DNA of 32,640 bases from Fibrobacter succinogenes (GTDB lineage: Bacteria > Fibrobacterota > Fibrobacteria > Fibrobacterales > Fibrobacteraceae), in the NCBI GenBank assembly GCA_902762305.1, contig CACWNW010000023.1:1-32640 (forward strand). Direction: 5' to 3'. The notes under the pieces are model-generated. The model saw only the letters and a program-made list of their open reading frames with translations. It was not told where the DNA came from and did no database searches. Positions within the stretch are counted from its first letter, which is position 1. Every line of letters begins with the position of its first letter. Both the position numbers and the translations under genes were made by a program. This document shows positions 5,739 through 13,382 of the stretch, piece by piece.

Positions 5739-7334
5739 CTAGTCCATCACGCAGCGGACGGAGAACGCATAGTTCTTGTCATAATTAAGCAAGCCCGCAT
5801 ACTCGTAGTCGTAGCTCAAGTAAAAGGCCACGACGCCTCCAAGGCTTTCTTCGGTACTCCAGAAATCGGTACCATCGCCAAGGCCGTTAAAAGTTCCGTT
5901 GCCGAACATGATGCCGGCAGGCAGCGCATTAAAGCCAAAGGCGTCCGTTCCGCTCACGCTGTTCTCGCCACTGGACCAGCCGCTCTGCGATTTGAGGACA
6001 ACGCCCGCCGTAGTGTAGCCGCCCACCGCCAGAAGCAGGCCGTACCATTCATCGTGATCTGGCAGGTGCCACTTGTCGGGGCAAGCCGCCGTTGCCGCCG
6101 ACCAGATGTACAGGCGACCGTACTTCGCACAGTTTTCGGGGTCATCAGCGTAACACCAGGATTTACCCTCTAGGCTCGGGGTCTTCGCGCTGTCCGCATA
6201 ATCCAGGTTTTCGGCCATCCACCACTTGTTGTGAATCTTCACGGTCTTGTAAGTCTTTCCATCACGTTCATCGGTCAGGGTTCCGTACTCGCAGTTATCC
6301 TCCGTTTCTGTTTTGCAGGGGCCAACCAAAATTTCATGGCTTGAGGAACTTGCGGCAACCGAAGAAGAAGACTCCGTCGCATCACCGCTGCTTGAACTGA
6401 ACAAGCTTGAAGACGAACTGGGAGCGCATAAGACCCAATCACCTTGTTTACACCTAGCTACGCTAACTACGCTAACTTCGGTACCTACGGAAATTTGTTG
6501 TTCCAACATTGTACTTTGATATGAATACTCCGTCAAACCATAAGAGTATTGCAGAAGGCCTTCATTTTCAGCATTACATTCCAAGACGGATCGAGTAATG
6601 TTTTCCTCGTCACTTGTAACAACAAGAACCACGTCACCGCCAGTTTTATTTTCCGGACCGACATAAGAAAACTCAGACCATTTACCATTTTCACATTTGT
6701 AATAAGCACCTAGGATAGTTTTTACTTCAGCCGGATGCGGAGAATGCATCCAATAATTTGCTGAATACTGGTACAGTAAATATCTGCCTTCGTACTTTTG
6801 ATCGCAGGTACGATATTCATCTGGATTAAATACTGGCGATGGCCGAATGTCCGGTATACCACGTACAACCCAATCACCTTGTTCACACCTAGCGAAACGA
6901 TCAGCCCAGCTTTTACCATATTTAGACGAATACAAAACATACGACCACCGTTGCACTTTGCCTTCCTTTTCAGCATTACATTTCCAGGATTCGCCCTCGC
7001 TATCTAAAACAGCAAGAATCACGTCACCGCCAGTTTCATTTTCCGGACCGGTTTCCAAAATCCTAGACCATTCACCATTTTCACATTTAACAAAAACATC
7101 TCTGTTTGCAATGCCACTACCATCCCATTCCTCATACTGGTACAATAAATATTTACCTTCGTACTTTTGATCACAGGTACGATATTCATACAGATTAAAA
7201 GACGAACTTGAGATTTCAGAAGGCAAATTAGCGGAAGCCGATGGATCTGCTATAGTAGAATCAGTGTTGCATGCGCACAATAAAAAGGCAAAACATGCTA
7301 CAACGCCACACAGCACAGCAGAAAACTTTTTCAT
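5739..7334 (-). CDS. FISUMP-domain lipoprotein with two YRTCD modules, 531 aa
   Basis: The signal peptide ends in LLCAC (lipobox), so it is lipid-anchored in the envelope. Two copies of the cysteine module follow: about residues 50-160 (EYRTCDQKYEGKYLLYQYEE ... RCEQGDWVVRG) and about 170-310 (EYRTCDQKYEGRYLLYQY ... RCKQGDWVLC). A short serine linker (SSSSSLFSSSSGD) leads to the FISUMP domain, about residues 345-531 (YGTLTDERDGKTYKTVKIHN, WWMAENLDY, WHLPDHDEWY, FSVRCVMD). AGGGGG lies 5 bases before the ATG. The modules are those of the 3048-4553 protein, so the two genes are paralogues that differ in module number. An SDR gene remnant lies immediately upstream of this gene. Confidence 0.9.
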   Translation of the reverse strand: MKKFSAVLCGVVACFAFLLCACNTDSTIADPSASANLPSEISSSSFNLYEYRTCDQKYEGKYLLYQYEEWDGSGIANRDVFVKCENGEWSRILETGPENETGGDVILAVLDSEGESWKCNAEKEGKVQRWSYVLYSSKYGKSWADRFARCEQGDWVVRGIPDIRPSPVFNPDEYRTCDQKYEGRYLLYQYSANYWMHSPHPAEVKTILGAYYKCENGKWSEFSYVGPENKTGGDVVLVVTSDEENITRSVLECNAENEGLLQYSYGLTEYSYQSTMLEQQISVGTEVSVVSVARCKQGDWVLCAPSSSSSLFSSSSGDATESSSSVAASSSSHEILVGPCKTETEDNCEYGTLTDERDGKTYKTVKIHNKWWMAENLDYADSAKTPSLEGKSWCYADDPENCAKYGRLYIWSAATAACPDKWHLPDHDEWYGLLLAVGGYTTAGVVLKSQSGWSSGENSVSGTDAFGFNALPAGIMFGNGTFNGLGDGTDFWSTEESLGGVVAFYLSYDYEYAGLLNYDKNYAFSVRCVMD

Positions 7335-7413
7335 AAATCCCCCTTCGCCTCAACGGCCTGTTATTTAATAGAAATATAACCTTTCTTACCCCACTTGTCC
7401 AGAAAGTGCGGCT

Positions 7414-7572
7414 TTACCCTTCGAATTTCCAGCCGCAGTCGTTGTGGTAGACCATCTGGCGGGTCATGCCGCCGTCGATGCAGATGTTTTCGCCGGTGAT
7501 GAAGCCGGCCTTGTCGCTCGCGAGGTAAAGCACCATGTTCGCGATGTCGAGCGGGTTGCCGACGCGGCACAT
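7414..7572 (-). pseudogene. SDR oxidoreductase, C-terminal 52-residue remnant
   Basis: The minus strand reads [20 protein letters not shown], then [20 protein letters not shown] and [12 protein letters not shown] and a stop. This is the classic C-terminal part of a short-chain dehydrogenase (VGxPxDIAxxVxYLASDxAxFITGxxxxxDGG). The Rossmann GxxxGxG motif and the catalytic YxxxK are missing: upstream the sequence changes abruptly into a DUF4160 fragment in another frame. The last codons recur at 9997-10022. The fragment is probably not translated. Confidence 0.85.
7424..7449. repeat. 26-bp direct repeat, copy 1 (SDR 3' end)
   Basis: These 26 bases (starting AATTTCCAGCCGCAG on the plus strand) encode the [10 protein letters not shown] tail of the SDR remnant. 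They are identical to 9997-10022. Together the copies flank a 2.5-kb segment holding the DUF4160 fragment and the triple-FISUMP gene. Confidence 0.85.
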
Positions 7573-7577
7573 CCATT

Positions 7578-7691
7578 CACAATTTCAAACTTGGCTATTT
7601 TCCCCTGTTTTCTCACATGCACGTGCACCGGTTCATGCTCGTTCATATAGAAGAAAAAGGAGAATCCATCTTTTTCAAATATCTTCGGCAT
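7578..7691 (-). pseudogene. DUF4160 N-terminal fragment
   Basis: The frame begins MPKIFEKDGFSFFFYMNEHE, then [18 protein letters not shown], which fits the DUF4160 start (MPxIxxxxGxxFxxYxxEHxPxHVHVxxxG). After about 38 residues it runs into the SDR remnant in a different frame, so the C-terminal half is lost. DUF4160 genes normally sit beside DUF2442 genes; the only DUF2442-like gene in the window is 5.6 kb away. The start codon is intact but the product would be chimeric. Confidence 0.7.
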
Positions 7692-7792
7692 AATTTAATA
7701 TAGGTTATTATTTAATAACCATCAACAGGTTAAACGTTATTTTTTTTCATCCATTCATTTCACTTCATTTTCGCATCTTTTTTCTCACAAAC

Positions 7793-7829
7793 AAAAAAAG
7801 GCCGCTTTTTATTTCTCAATAAAAAACGG
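7793..7829 (-). terminator. Terminator of the triple-FISUMP gene
   Basis: On the minus strand CCGTTTTTTATT pairs with AATAAAAAGCGG (one mismatch, GAGA loop), then CC and seven T. It lies about 175 bases past the stop codon of the minus-strand gene ending at 8004. The T-run and stem support intrinsic termination. Confidence 0.6.
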
Positions 7830-7843
7830 TCTCATCTAATGAG

Positions 7844-7932
7844 CTTTCTTTTTTATCTCAGGTGGTCGCTCTACCACCCTGTCATCAATTTGGGCCTTCT
7901 TTTTTTTCTCAGGTGGGTACCCTGCCACCCTA
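7844..7932. repeat. Two tandem hairpin-bearing repeats, 51-bp spacing
   Basis: Units starting at 7844 and 7895 share a T-rich stretch, CTCAGGTGG, a variable loop and CCACCCT. The arms GGTGG and CCACC are kept in both while the bases between them differ (TCGCTCTA versus GTACCCTG), so a stem-loop seems to be what is conserved. They lie in the 312-base gap between the DUF4160 fragment and the triple-FISUMP gene, which otherwise contains only a terminator and AT-rich sequence. Confidence 0.55.
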
Positions 7933-8003
7933 TCTGGAAAGAAATATATGAAATTTTCAGGCAAAAACAAGTCTTTTCTCTAAAAAAGGCTATCCATTTC
8001 CAA

Positions 8004-9980
8004 TCAGTCCTTTACGCAGCGGACCGAATAAGCGTTTTCCTTGTCGCTTGAAATGTCCGCACTTTCGCGATACCAGTTCATGTACACACGGAAAGCATCG
8101 TTATTTTCCGCAGTGCCCCAGAAAAAGGTTACGCCATCACCGGAATATTTAGGCGTACAACCAATTATTTCAAAACGCCCGCCACCTACATGGCGTTCAT
8201 CGTGGGAAATGTACCTGTAACCAGCCGGCAACACAGAAAATCCAAAAGCATCCAAGCTTTTAGTATTTTCTCCCCAGCCACTTGTCGACCTGAGAGCAGC
8301 ACCAATAGACAATCTTTTTCCGACCACGCTACGCAAGGTATTCCATTCGTCGTCACTCGGAAGATGCCAGCCTTCAGGGCATGCGGTGGTCGCTGCCGCC
8401 CACGTATAAAGGCGACCGTACATGGTGCAATAGTTTACACTGTCTTTATAACAATAACTATCTGCCGTTTCAAAGTTGAGATTCTCGGCCATCCAGGTTT
8501 GTTCGCCAATTTTCACCGTCTTGTAGGTCTGGCCATCACGGGCATCCGTCATAAAGCCCTTCTCCCCTTTCACCCCGGAATTATCAGATGGAAGATCAGA
8601 AGATGCAGCATCGATGCTTTTACTCGACTGGGCTATTGAATTGCCCTTTAGGCAACGAACAGAAAAATTTTGATATTTGAATCCATCGCCCTTCATAACA
8701 TACTCAAAACGATTATTCAACTGAACATTGTACGCATGCTTGCTATCGGACTCAGTTGAACTCCAGAAGTATGCGTCACGGCCTTTAGAGCCCCAATCAC
8801 GAGCTACACTCGATTCACCAGCCGGCAAAGCGGAGAATGAAACCACATCCGTGCCGTCGCCATAGGTTTCCCAACCAGATGTGGACTTGAGAACCTCGCC
8901 GGCAGTGGAATCTCCTCCGACAGCCGCGAATAAAGTGTCCCATTCGGCCTTGCTAGGCAAATACCAGCCTTCGGGGCATGCGGAATTAGCAGCCTCCCAC
9001 CCATAAAGCCTCCCGAACTTGGCGCAGTTGCTTGAATCATCACCATAGCAATAGCTATAGTCCATCTCGTAGTTCAGGTTTTCCGCCATCCACGTCTGCG
9101 AGCTAATTTTCACCGTCCTGTACATTTGACCATCGCGAAAATCGGTCATAGAATCTATGCTCCCTTCGATGCGTTTGACCGTTTTTTCGACCTTACGAAC
9201 ATCATCCTTTACACAACGGACGGGATTTGCAGTACAACCATAGTATAAAAAATCGCCACCACCACCAACTTCGGAGCCTTCATTATAAAAGAAAACAGGA
9301 GCCTCGGGGCCGCCCCCACTTAACGAAGAAGTCCAAAAACGCGTTTCTTTGCCTTCATCGATATAATCAACGCCCATGCTCCATGCGTGCCTACAGCCAG
9401 AAGGCAACACAGAAAACGAGTATGCATCCGAACCATCACCAGAACTAAGCCATCCACCCAAGGATCTGATAGGTCTAACAAATATTATAGCATCCAAAAT
9501 CTTTGCAAGAACACTATATCGCTCTTGAAAAACAGGCTCCCAGTGTTTCTTCCACCCCCACGTGGACTTGAGCACCCTGCCAGCATCAGACCTTCCTCCA
9601 ACAACAGCAAACAACGAATCCCATTCAGCCATGCTAGGCAGATGCCAACCGCTAGGGCAAACACCCTGAATATCTCCCTGCGGCAAACGACACTTCTTGT
9701 CCTTACCACATTCACTTTCCGGCTTGCCAACCGCAACCGCAAAATTATAGAGTCTTCCATACTTGGTGCAGTTGCTTGTATCGTCTTTATAGCAGTAACT
9801 CGAGTCCGTTTTGTAGTTCAGGTTCTGGGCCATCCATGTCTGCGATCCGATTTTCACAGTCCTATAAGTCTGCCCATCGCGAGGATCCGTCATGGAATCT
9901 AAAACAACTCTTGAGAAGGATGCCGCAGCACACGCAAGCAAAAACAGGCCGAGCAATAAAGGAAGGATGGCTTTTTTCAT
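8004..9980 (-). CDS. Lipoprotein with three tandem FISUMP domains, 658 aa
   Basis: The signal peptide MKKAILPLLLGLFLLAC ends at a lipobox (LLAC, Cys17). Three FISUMP domains follow with almost no linker: about 29-258 (SMTDPRDGQTYRTVKIGSQT), about 277-450 (SMTDFRDGQMYRTVKISSQT) and about 482-658 (FMTDARDGQTYKTVKIGEQT). Each has WMAENLN or WMAQNLN, a CxxYGRLY/CxxFGRLY stretch, the GWHLPS or GWYLPS motif and a closing SVRCxKD or PVRCVKD. Unlike the other FISUMP lipoproteins here it lacks the YRTCD module and the serine linker. AGGGTG lies about 8 bases before the ATG. The domain copies differ clearly, so the duplication is old. Function unknown; exported and probably surface-exposed. Confidence 0.9.
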   Translation of the reverse strand: MKKAILPLLLGLFLLACAAASFSRVVLDSMTDPRDGQTYRTVKIGSQTWMAQNLNYKTDSSYCYKDDTSNCTKYGRLYNFAVAVGKPESECGKDKKCRLPQGDIQGVCPSGWHLPSMAEWDSLFAVVGGRSDAGRVLKSTWGWKKHWEPVFQERYSVLAKILDAIIFVRPIRSLGGWLSSGDGSDAYSFSVLPSGCRHAWSMGVDYIDEGKETRFWTSSLSGGGPEAPVFFYNEGSEVGGGGDFLYYGCTANPVRCVKDDVRKVEKTVKRIEGSIDSMTDFRDGQMYRTVKISSQTWMAENLNYEMDYSYCYGDDSSNCAKFGRLYGWEAANSACPEGWYLPSKAEWDTLFAAVGGDSTAGEVLKSTSGWETYGDGTDVVSFSALPAGESSVARDWGSKGRDAYFWSSTESDSKHAYNVQLNNRFEYVMKGDGFKYQNFSVRCLKGNSIAQSSKSIDAASSDLPSDNSGVKGEKGFMTDARDGQTYKTVKIGEQTWMAENLNFETADSYCYKDSVNYCTMYGRLYTWAAATTACPEGWHLPSDDEWNTLRSVVGKRLSIGAALRSTSGWGENTKSLDAFGFSVLPAGYRYISHDERHVGGGRFEIIGCTPKYSGDGVTFFWGTAENNDAFRVYMNWYRESADISSDKENAYSVRCVKD

Positions 9981-9992
9981 GAAATTTCACCC

Positions 9993-10046
9993 TTAAAATT
10001 TCCAGCCGCAGTCGTTGTGGTAAACTTTGTTTTCAGACGATTCCAT
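9993..10046 (-). pseudogene. Remnant of SDR 3' end fused to a short open frame (17 aa)
   Basis: The frame reads [17 protein letters not shown] and stops 12 bases before the triple-FISUMP start. The last ten residues repeat the tail of the SDR remnant at 7414-7572 (identical DNA at 9997-10022). The seven preceding residues show no match, and no ribosome binding site is seen. It is most likely a scar left by rearrangement; a leader-peptide role is possible but unsupported. The rest of the 9981-10237 gap is AT-rich without clear features. Confidence 0.6.
9997..10022. repeat. 26-bp direct repeat, copy 2 (SDR 3' end)
   Basis: Identical to 7424-7449 and in the same orientation. It marks the right border of the segment with the triple-FISUMP gene. 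Bases beyond the 26 do not match on either side. Confidence 0.85.
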
Positions 10047-10237
10047 AAGAGTAAATATACATCCGTCAACGTCCCCCACACCAAACACATCCCCGATTTT
10101 ACAAAGAAATCAATATACACCCCTACAAAAAAAGTATATTCCTAAAGTCCACACCACAGGAGAACTGAGAATCCCTAAAAACTAGGAAAAAGAGAAATTC
10201 GAAGCTTGGTGCAAAAAGAGATATAATTGGAGAATTT

Positions 10238-12046
10238 ATGGAAAAAGAATTCTTTAAGGCGATAGGCTTATATATTGATTCTCAATATATTAAGGTCTAT
10301 ACAAAGTATTGGGTGTATGAACGTGGACGGTGTTCAACAGTCCCTGCATTCGTATTACGTAGAGATTGTAGCGATGAGGATTTATTGAAACATATCAAAA
10401 TTTGTTTTGAAAACAGTAAATATATATCCGAAAAAGAATACGACAATCTCGGTGGATGGGATGTTCTATGGGATATTCTAAAGAATGCATTGAAAAAGAA
10501 ATCGCTAAAAAATTTCTATCAAACTTCTGTTGGCTTTTGCTTGGTATGGACAGGAGAAACGGAAGTTCACGTAGAAGTATGGAAATATTACGTGGGAAAA
10601 GCTGCGTCGCAGACTACGGCGGATGAAACTTTTGATTTGGAATACGATGAAGCATCTCCTGCGAAATTTGTGGTAAGGCTTCGACAAATCATGGAAGAGA
10701 TGTATGAAAAATACCACGTAAAATCGAATGATGAAATTCGCCAAGCGAAAAAAAAGCCTGGGATAAGAGAAATCAACAAAGCGATAGATGAATTAAACAA
10801 AAAAGATACGTCAATCAGAAAGAATGTTGCAAAAAAATTCGGGTGGAAACAAAGTAGTTTCATCAACTGGAAAGTTGAAGACGGATATTATTTTTATTTG
10901 GAACATCTCAATTGCTATGGTGAAGCTACTTTGTACGTCAAGCCCCTTTATATAGACGACTTATGGTGGGATGTTTTTGAAATGTCCAGCAACAAAAAAG
11001 AACCCATGAGTTTGAGGGGCAACGGAGCATTCGCACTAGATGGCGTTAGAATAATGGAAACACCCGATCTATTCGACATTAGAACGAATGAGCGTGGGGC
11101 TGAGTATGAATTAGAAAAAATACAGAAATATTCCAACGAAGATATCGAAAAGATTTGGGACAACGTTTTCCGACAATTTGACGACGAGGTAAAACGTTTT
11201 CTCAAAGAGAATCCCGATCCTGATTCCTATTTTCCAGAAGAGGAAAAATGCCATGAATATTACATGCTTATAACGTATTTACATGCAGGAGACAGGCAAA
11301 AAGTTCTGGACAAAATCGCGGAGTTCAGAGCGACTCCAGGTCGAATACGTTCACCGATGAAAAGGTCGTTCGATGACGGCAAAACAAGAGACGGACTTGA
11401 CTTTATCGAAGCATGGTGTTTGCGAGAACTCGCAGAGCAGGGCGATGTAACGGCACAATACAAACTCGGGGCGGCGTATGAAGACGGCTCATGCGTCCCC
11501 ATAGACAACGAAAAAGCAGTCTTTTGGTATCGCAAAGCGGCGGAACAAGGAAATTCATCAGCTCAATACAGTCTTGGAAGGATGTTCGATTACGGGTGCG
11601 GCGTCCCCGAAGACAAACAAGAAGCTGCCATTTGGTATCGTAAAGCTGCAGAACAAGGCGACGGGGATGCTCAAAACGATCTTGGCGTTATGTATCTTAC
11701 CGGAGAAGGCGTTCCCGAGGACAAGACGCAAGCCGCCTTTTGGTTCCGAAAAGCCGCAGAACAAGGACTTGCAACGGCCCAAAACAATCTCGGTGTAAGG
11801 TATCTTAACGGAGATGGCATTCCCGAGAACAAGGCGCAAGCCGCCTTTTGGTTCCGCAAAGCTGCCGAGCAAGGACTTGCCGCAGCTCAATTCAATCTCG
11901 GCGTAAGGTGTTTTAAAGGAGAAGGCGTTCCCGAAGACAAATCGGAAGCAGTGTCATGGTTTCAAAAAGCAGCCGAGCAAGGGCTTGAAGAAGCTCAAAT
12001 CAATCTCGACTTAATATTACAAGACAAACAAGAAACTCAGGCGTGA
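10238..12046 (+). CDS. Sel1-repeat protein with unrecognised N-terminal region, 602 aa
   Basis: Residues 402-581 hold five Sel1 repeats of exactly 36 residues (pattern AQxxLGxxYxxGxGVPEDKxxAxxWxRKAAEQG), with a partial sixth at 582-602. Sel1 repeats form helical solenoids that bind proteins. The first 400 residues have no signal peptide or membrane helix and I do not recognise them with confidence: residues 1-165 are rich in W, Y and acidic residues (SVGFCLVWTGETEVHVEVWK) and recall immunity proteins of contact-dependent inhibition systems; residues about 185-330 (KKFGWKQSSFINWKVEDGYY) recall DUF4304. GGAG lies 7 bases before the ATG. The gene is AT-rich compared with its downstream neighbours, which suggests transfer. 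No toxin gene is adjacent. Confidence 0.85.
   Translation: MEKEFFKAIGLYIDSQYIKVYTKYWVYERGRCSTVPAFVLRRDCSDEDLLKHIKICFENSKYISEKEYDNLGGWDVLWDILKNALKKKSLKNFYQTSVGFCLVWTGETEVHVEVWKYYVGKAASQTTADETFDLEYDEASPAKFVVRLRQIMEEMYEKYHVKSNDEIRQAKKKPGIREINKAIDELNKKDTSIRKNVAKKFGWKQSSFINWKVEDGYYFYLEHLNCYGEATLYVKPLYIDDLWWDVFEMSSNKKEPMSLRGNGAFALDGVRIMETPDLFDIRTNERGAEYELEKIQKYSNEDIEKIWDNVFRQFDDEVKRFLKENPDPDSYFPEEEKCHEYYMLITYLHAGDRQKVLDKIAEFRATPGRIRSPMKRSFDDGKTRDGLDFIEAWCLRELAEQGDVTAQYKLGAAYEDGSCVPIDNEKAVFWYRKAAEQGNSSAQYSLGRMFDYGCGVPEDKQEAAIWYRKAAEQGDGDAQNDLGVMYLTGEGVPEDKTQAAFWFRKAAEQGLATAQNNLGVRYLNGDGIPENKAQAAFWFRKAAEQGLAAAQFNLGVRCFKGEGVPEDKSEAVSWFQKAAEQGLEEAQINLDLILQDKQETQA
11441..11980 (+). repeat. Tandem 108-bp coding repeats (five Sel1 units)
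   Basis: Each unit is exactly 108 bases (36 codons). The third to fifth units are strikingly similar in DNA (GCCGCCTTTTGGTTCCG recurs in units 3 and 4), which points to recent duplication and makes the repeat number likely to vary between strains. Confidence 0.8.
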
Positions 12047-12085
12047 GGAACAAAGCCATCGTTTTAATTTGGATATCAATTTCAC

Positions 12086-12649
12086 ATGTCAGCAACTTTA
12101 CAAATTATCGAAATTAAAAAAGGCTCCCCGTATCTTCCGCAAGTTCAGGCGTTGTATGAATCGGCATTCCCGGCAAACGAGCGAATTCCGATGAAGCAAT
12201 TACTCGACAATAAAATCAAACGGGAATTTTGGGCGTTTTTCGAAAAGGACGATGGCGAGAACGGCGCAGCCCCTACCTTCTGCGGTTTTTCGAATTCCAT
12301 TTCACACGGCGACATCACGAACATCGTCTATTTCGCGGTTGAGCCAGAACTGCGCAGTCGCGGATACGGTTCACAAATCCTGCAGGCCATCCGCAGGCAA
12401 CACCCCGACACGCGCATCGATGTCGATATCGAAGTCGAAGAAGATTCCAAGGACGCCGAGGAACTCGAACGCAGGAACCGCCGCCGCGACTTTTACCAGC
12501 GTAACGGTTTTGACGCCGCGCCCGTCGAATACCACTGGCAGGGCGAACATTACCGCCTACTCAGCGCAGGCGGCACCGTCACCGAAAAAGAATTCCGCAA
12601 TTTCTGGAAAGAAATCCTGAAGGATATTCCCGGAGCAAAGTACCCATAA
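12086..12649 (+). CDS. GNAT-family N-acetyltransferase, 187 aa
   Basis: Acetyl-CoA-dependent N-acetyltransferase fold. The core beta-strand and motif A are NIVYFAVEPELRSRGYGSQI, where RSRGYG is the Q/RxxGxG/A pyrophosphate-binding loop (residues about 90-96). A later segment (RRDFYQRNGFDAAPVEYHWQ) is the usual FYxxxGF motif near the C-terminus. The early part YESAFPANERIPMKQLL resembles GNATs annotated with 'ESFPxxERxP' openings. Substrate unknown; cytoplasmic. Only 39 bases separate it from the Sel1 gene, with a weak ribosome binding site. Confidence 0.85.
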   Translation: MSATLQIIEIKKGSPYLPQVQALYESAFPANERIPMKQLLDNKIKREFWAFFEKDDGENGAAPTFCGFSNSISHGDITNIVYFAVEPELRSRGYGSQILQAIRRQHPDTRIDVDIEVEEDSKDAEELERRNRRRDFYQRNGFDAAPVEYHWQGEHYRLLSAGGTVTEKEFRNFWKEILKDIPGAKYP

Positions 12650-12652
12650 AAT

Positions 12653-12689
12653 CTTATAAGGGCTCTTTATAAGCCGAGGAAAAACAATG
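12653..12689 (+). promoter_or_regulatory. Leader stem-loop before the membrane protein gene
   Basis: CTTATAA and TTATAAG form a 7-bp stem around GGGCTCT; it is followed by GCCGAGGAAAAACA and the ATG, so it overlaps the ribosome binding site region (GAGG). A diverged copy lies at 17472-17508, where the stem is partly kept. Confidence 0.4.
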
Positions 12690-13382
12690 CCGTTATTGCA
12701 ACCAAAACATAAAAGTTCAGATAGCAGGCGCCTGGAAGACAATTCCCGACGCGGCGCCCGCACCATGTTCTTCTTGAAACTTTGGCTTATCCTTATTGTT
12801 GTATGCATGGTGCTATGCATTATCACCATGGAAATTGCAGGCTATATGGAGAATGCAGACGGGAATGATGCGGATTCCGCTCGGTTTCTCTACTATCTCT
12901 ACTATTTGACGATAGTGAATATAGTTCTAACAATCGGCTCTTCGATCGCAGGCTTTGTCTCGTTCTTTCTGTTTTCCGTTTACTGGACGTCGTGGCTCGA
13001 CAAAGCCTTGACGAACCTGCGTTGCCTCACCAAGACGTTTTTTTCTCCGAGCGTTGCAACCGTATGCGCGGCTATACCTGATATCGGGTATCTTATTGGC
13101 ATCTTTATTTTGTGGGATATCGCGCGGCGGCAGCAGAAGCTGCTAGACGTACTTGGCATTCAATACACACCCGTGGCCAGGCGCGACCTAGTTCTTTTCG
13201 TCATCTTCCTTCTCCTCGCCAACATAGTGGCGTATGAAGGGGTTGTAGCCACTAGGCCCGGCTGTTTTGCAGCATGTGCCTCGCTTATCGGGATCGTGGT
13301 AACCTGGTTACGCGTATTGCACCCCTGCGTAGAACAGGGGAATACGCTCTACCAGTTACAGCAAGAAATAATTAATCACTAA
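12687..13382 (+). CDS. Hypothetical membrane protein, 231 aa
   Basis: Not recognised. After a polar N-terminus (about 25 residues) there are hydrophobic segments at about 27-50, 68-100, 125-150, 168-190 and 195-215, so four to five membrane helices. No conserved charged motif inside the membrane stands out. GAGG about 9 bases before the ATG supports the start. Its stop overlaps the stop of the convergent alarmone synthetase gene by four bases. Composition is like the neighbouring genes. Confidence 0.75.
   Translation: MPLLQPKHKSSDSRRLEDNSRRGARTMFFLKLWLILIVVCMVLCIITMEIAGYMENADGNDADSARFLYYLYYLTIVNIVLTIGSSIAGFVSFFLFSVYWTSWLDKALTNLRCLTKTFFSPSVATVCAAIPDIGYLIGIFILWDIARRQQKLLDVLGIQYTPVARRDLVLFVIFLLLANIVAYEGVVATRPGCFAACASLIGIVVTWLRVLHPCVEQGNTLYQLQQEIINH

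Noticed and set aside
5613-6173. Open frame of 186 codons on the plus strand
   Set aside because: It is the antisense of the FISUMP domain at 5739-7334; similar antisense frames appear opposite every FISUMP domain and reflect their codon pattern.
7844-7932. Tandem hairpins as intrinsic terminators
   Set aside because: The T-run lies before the stem on the plus strand and becomes an A-run after it on the minus strand, so neither direction fits.
10216-10237. TATAAT before the Sel1 gene as its -10 box
   Set aside because: It is only about a dozen bases from the ATG and overlaps the ribosome binding site region, so it would give a leaderless message; the AT-rich context makes a chance match more likely.
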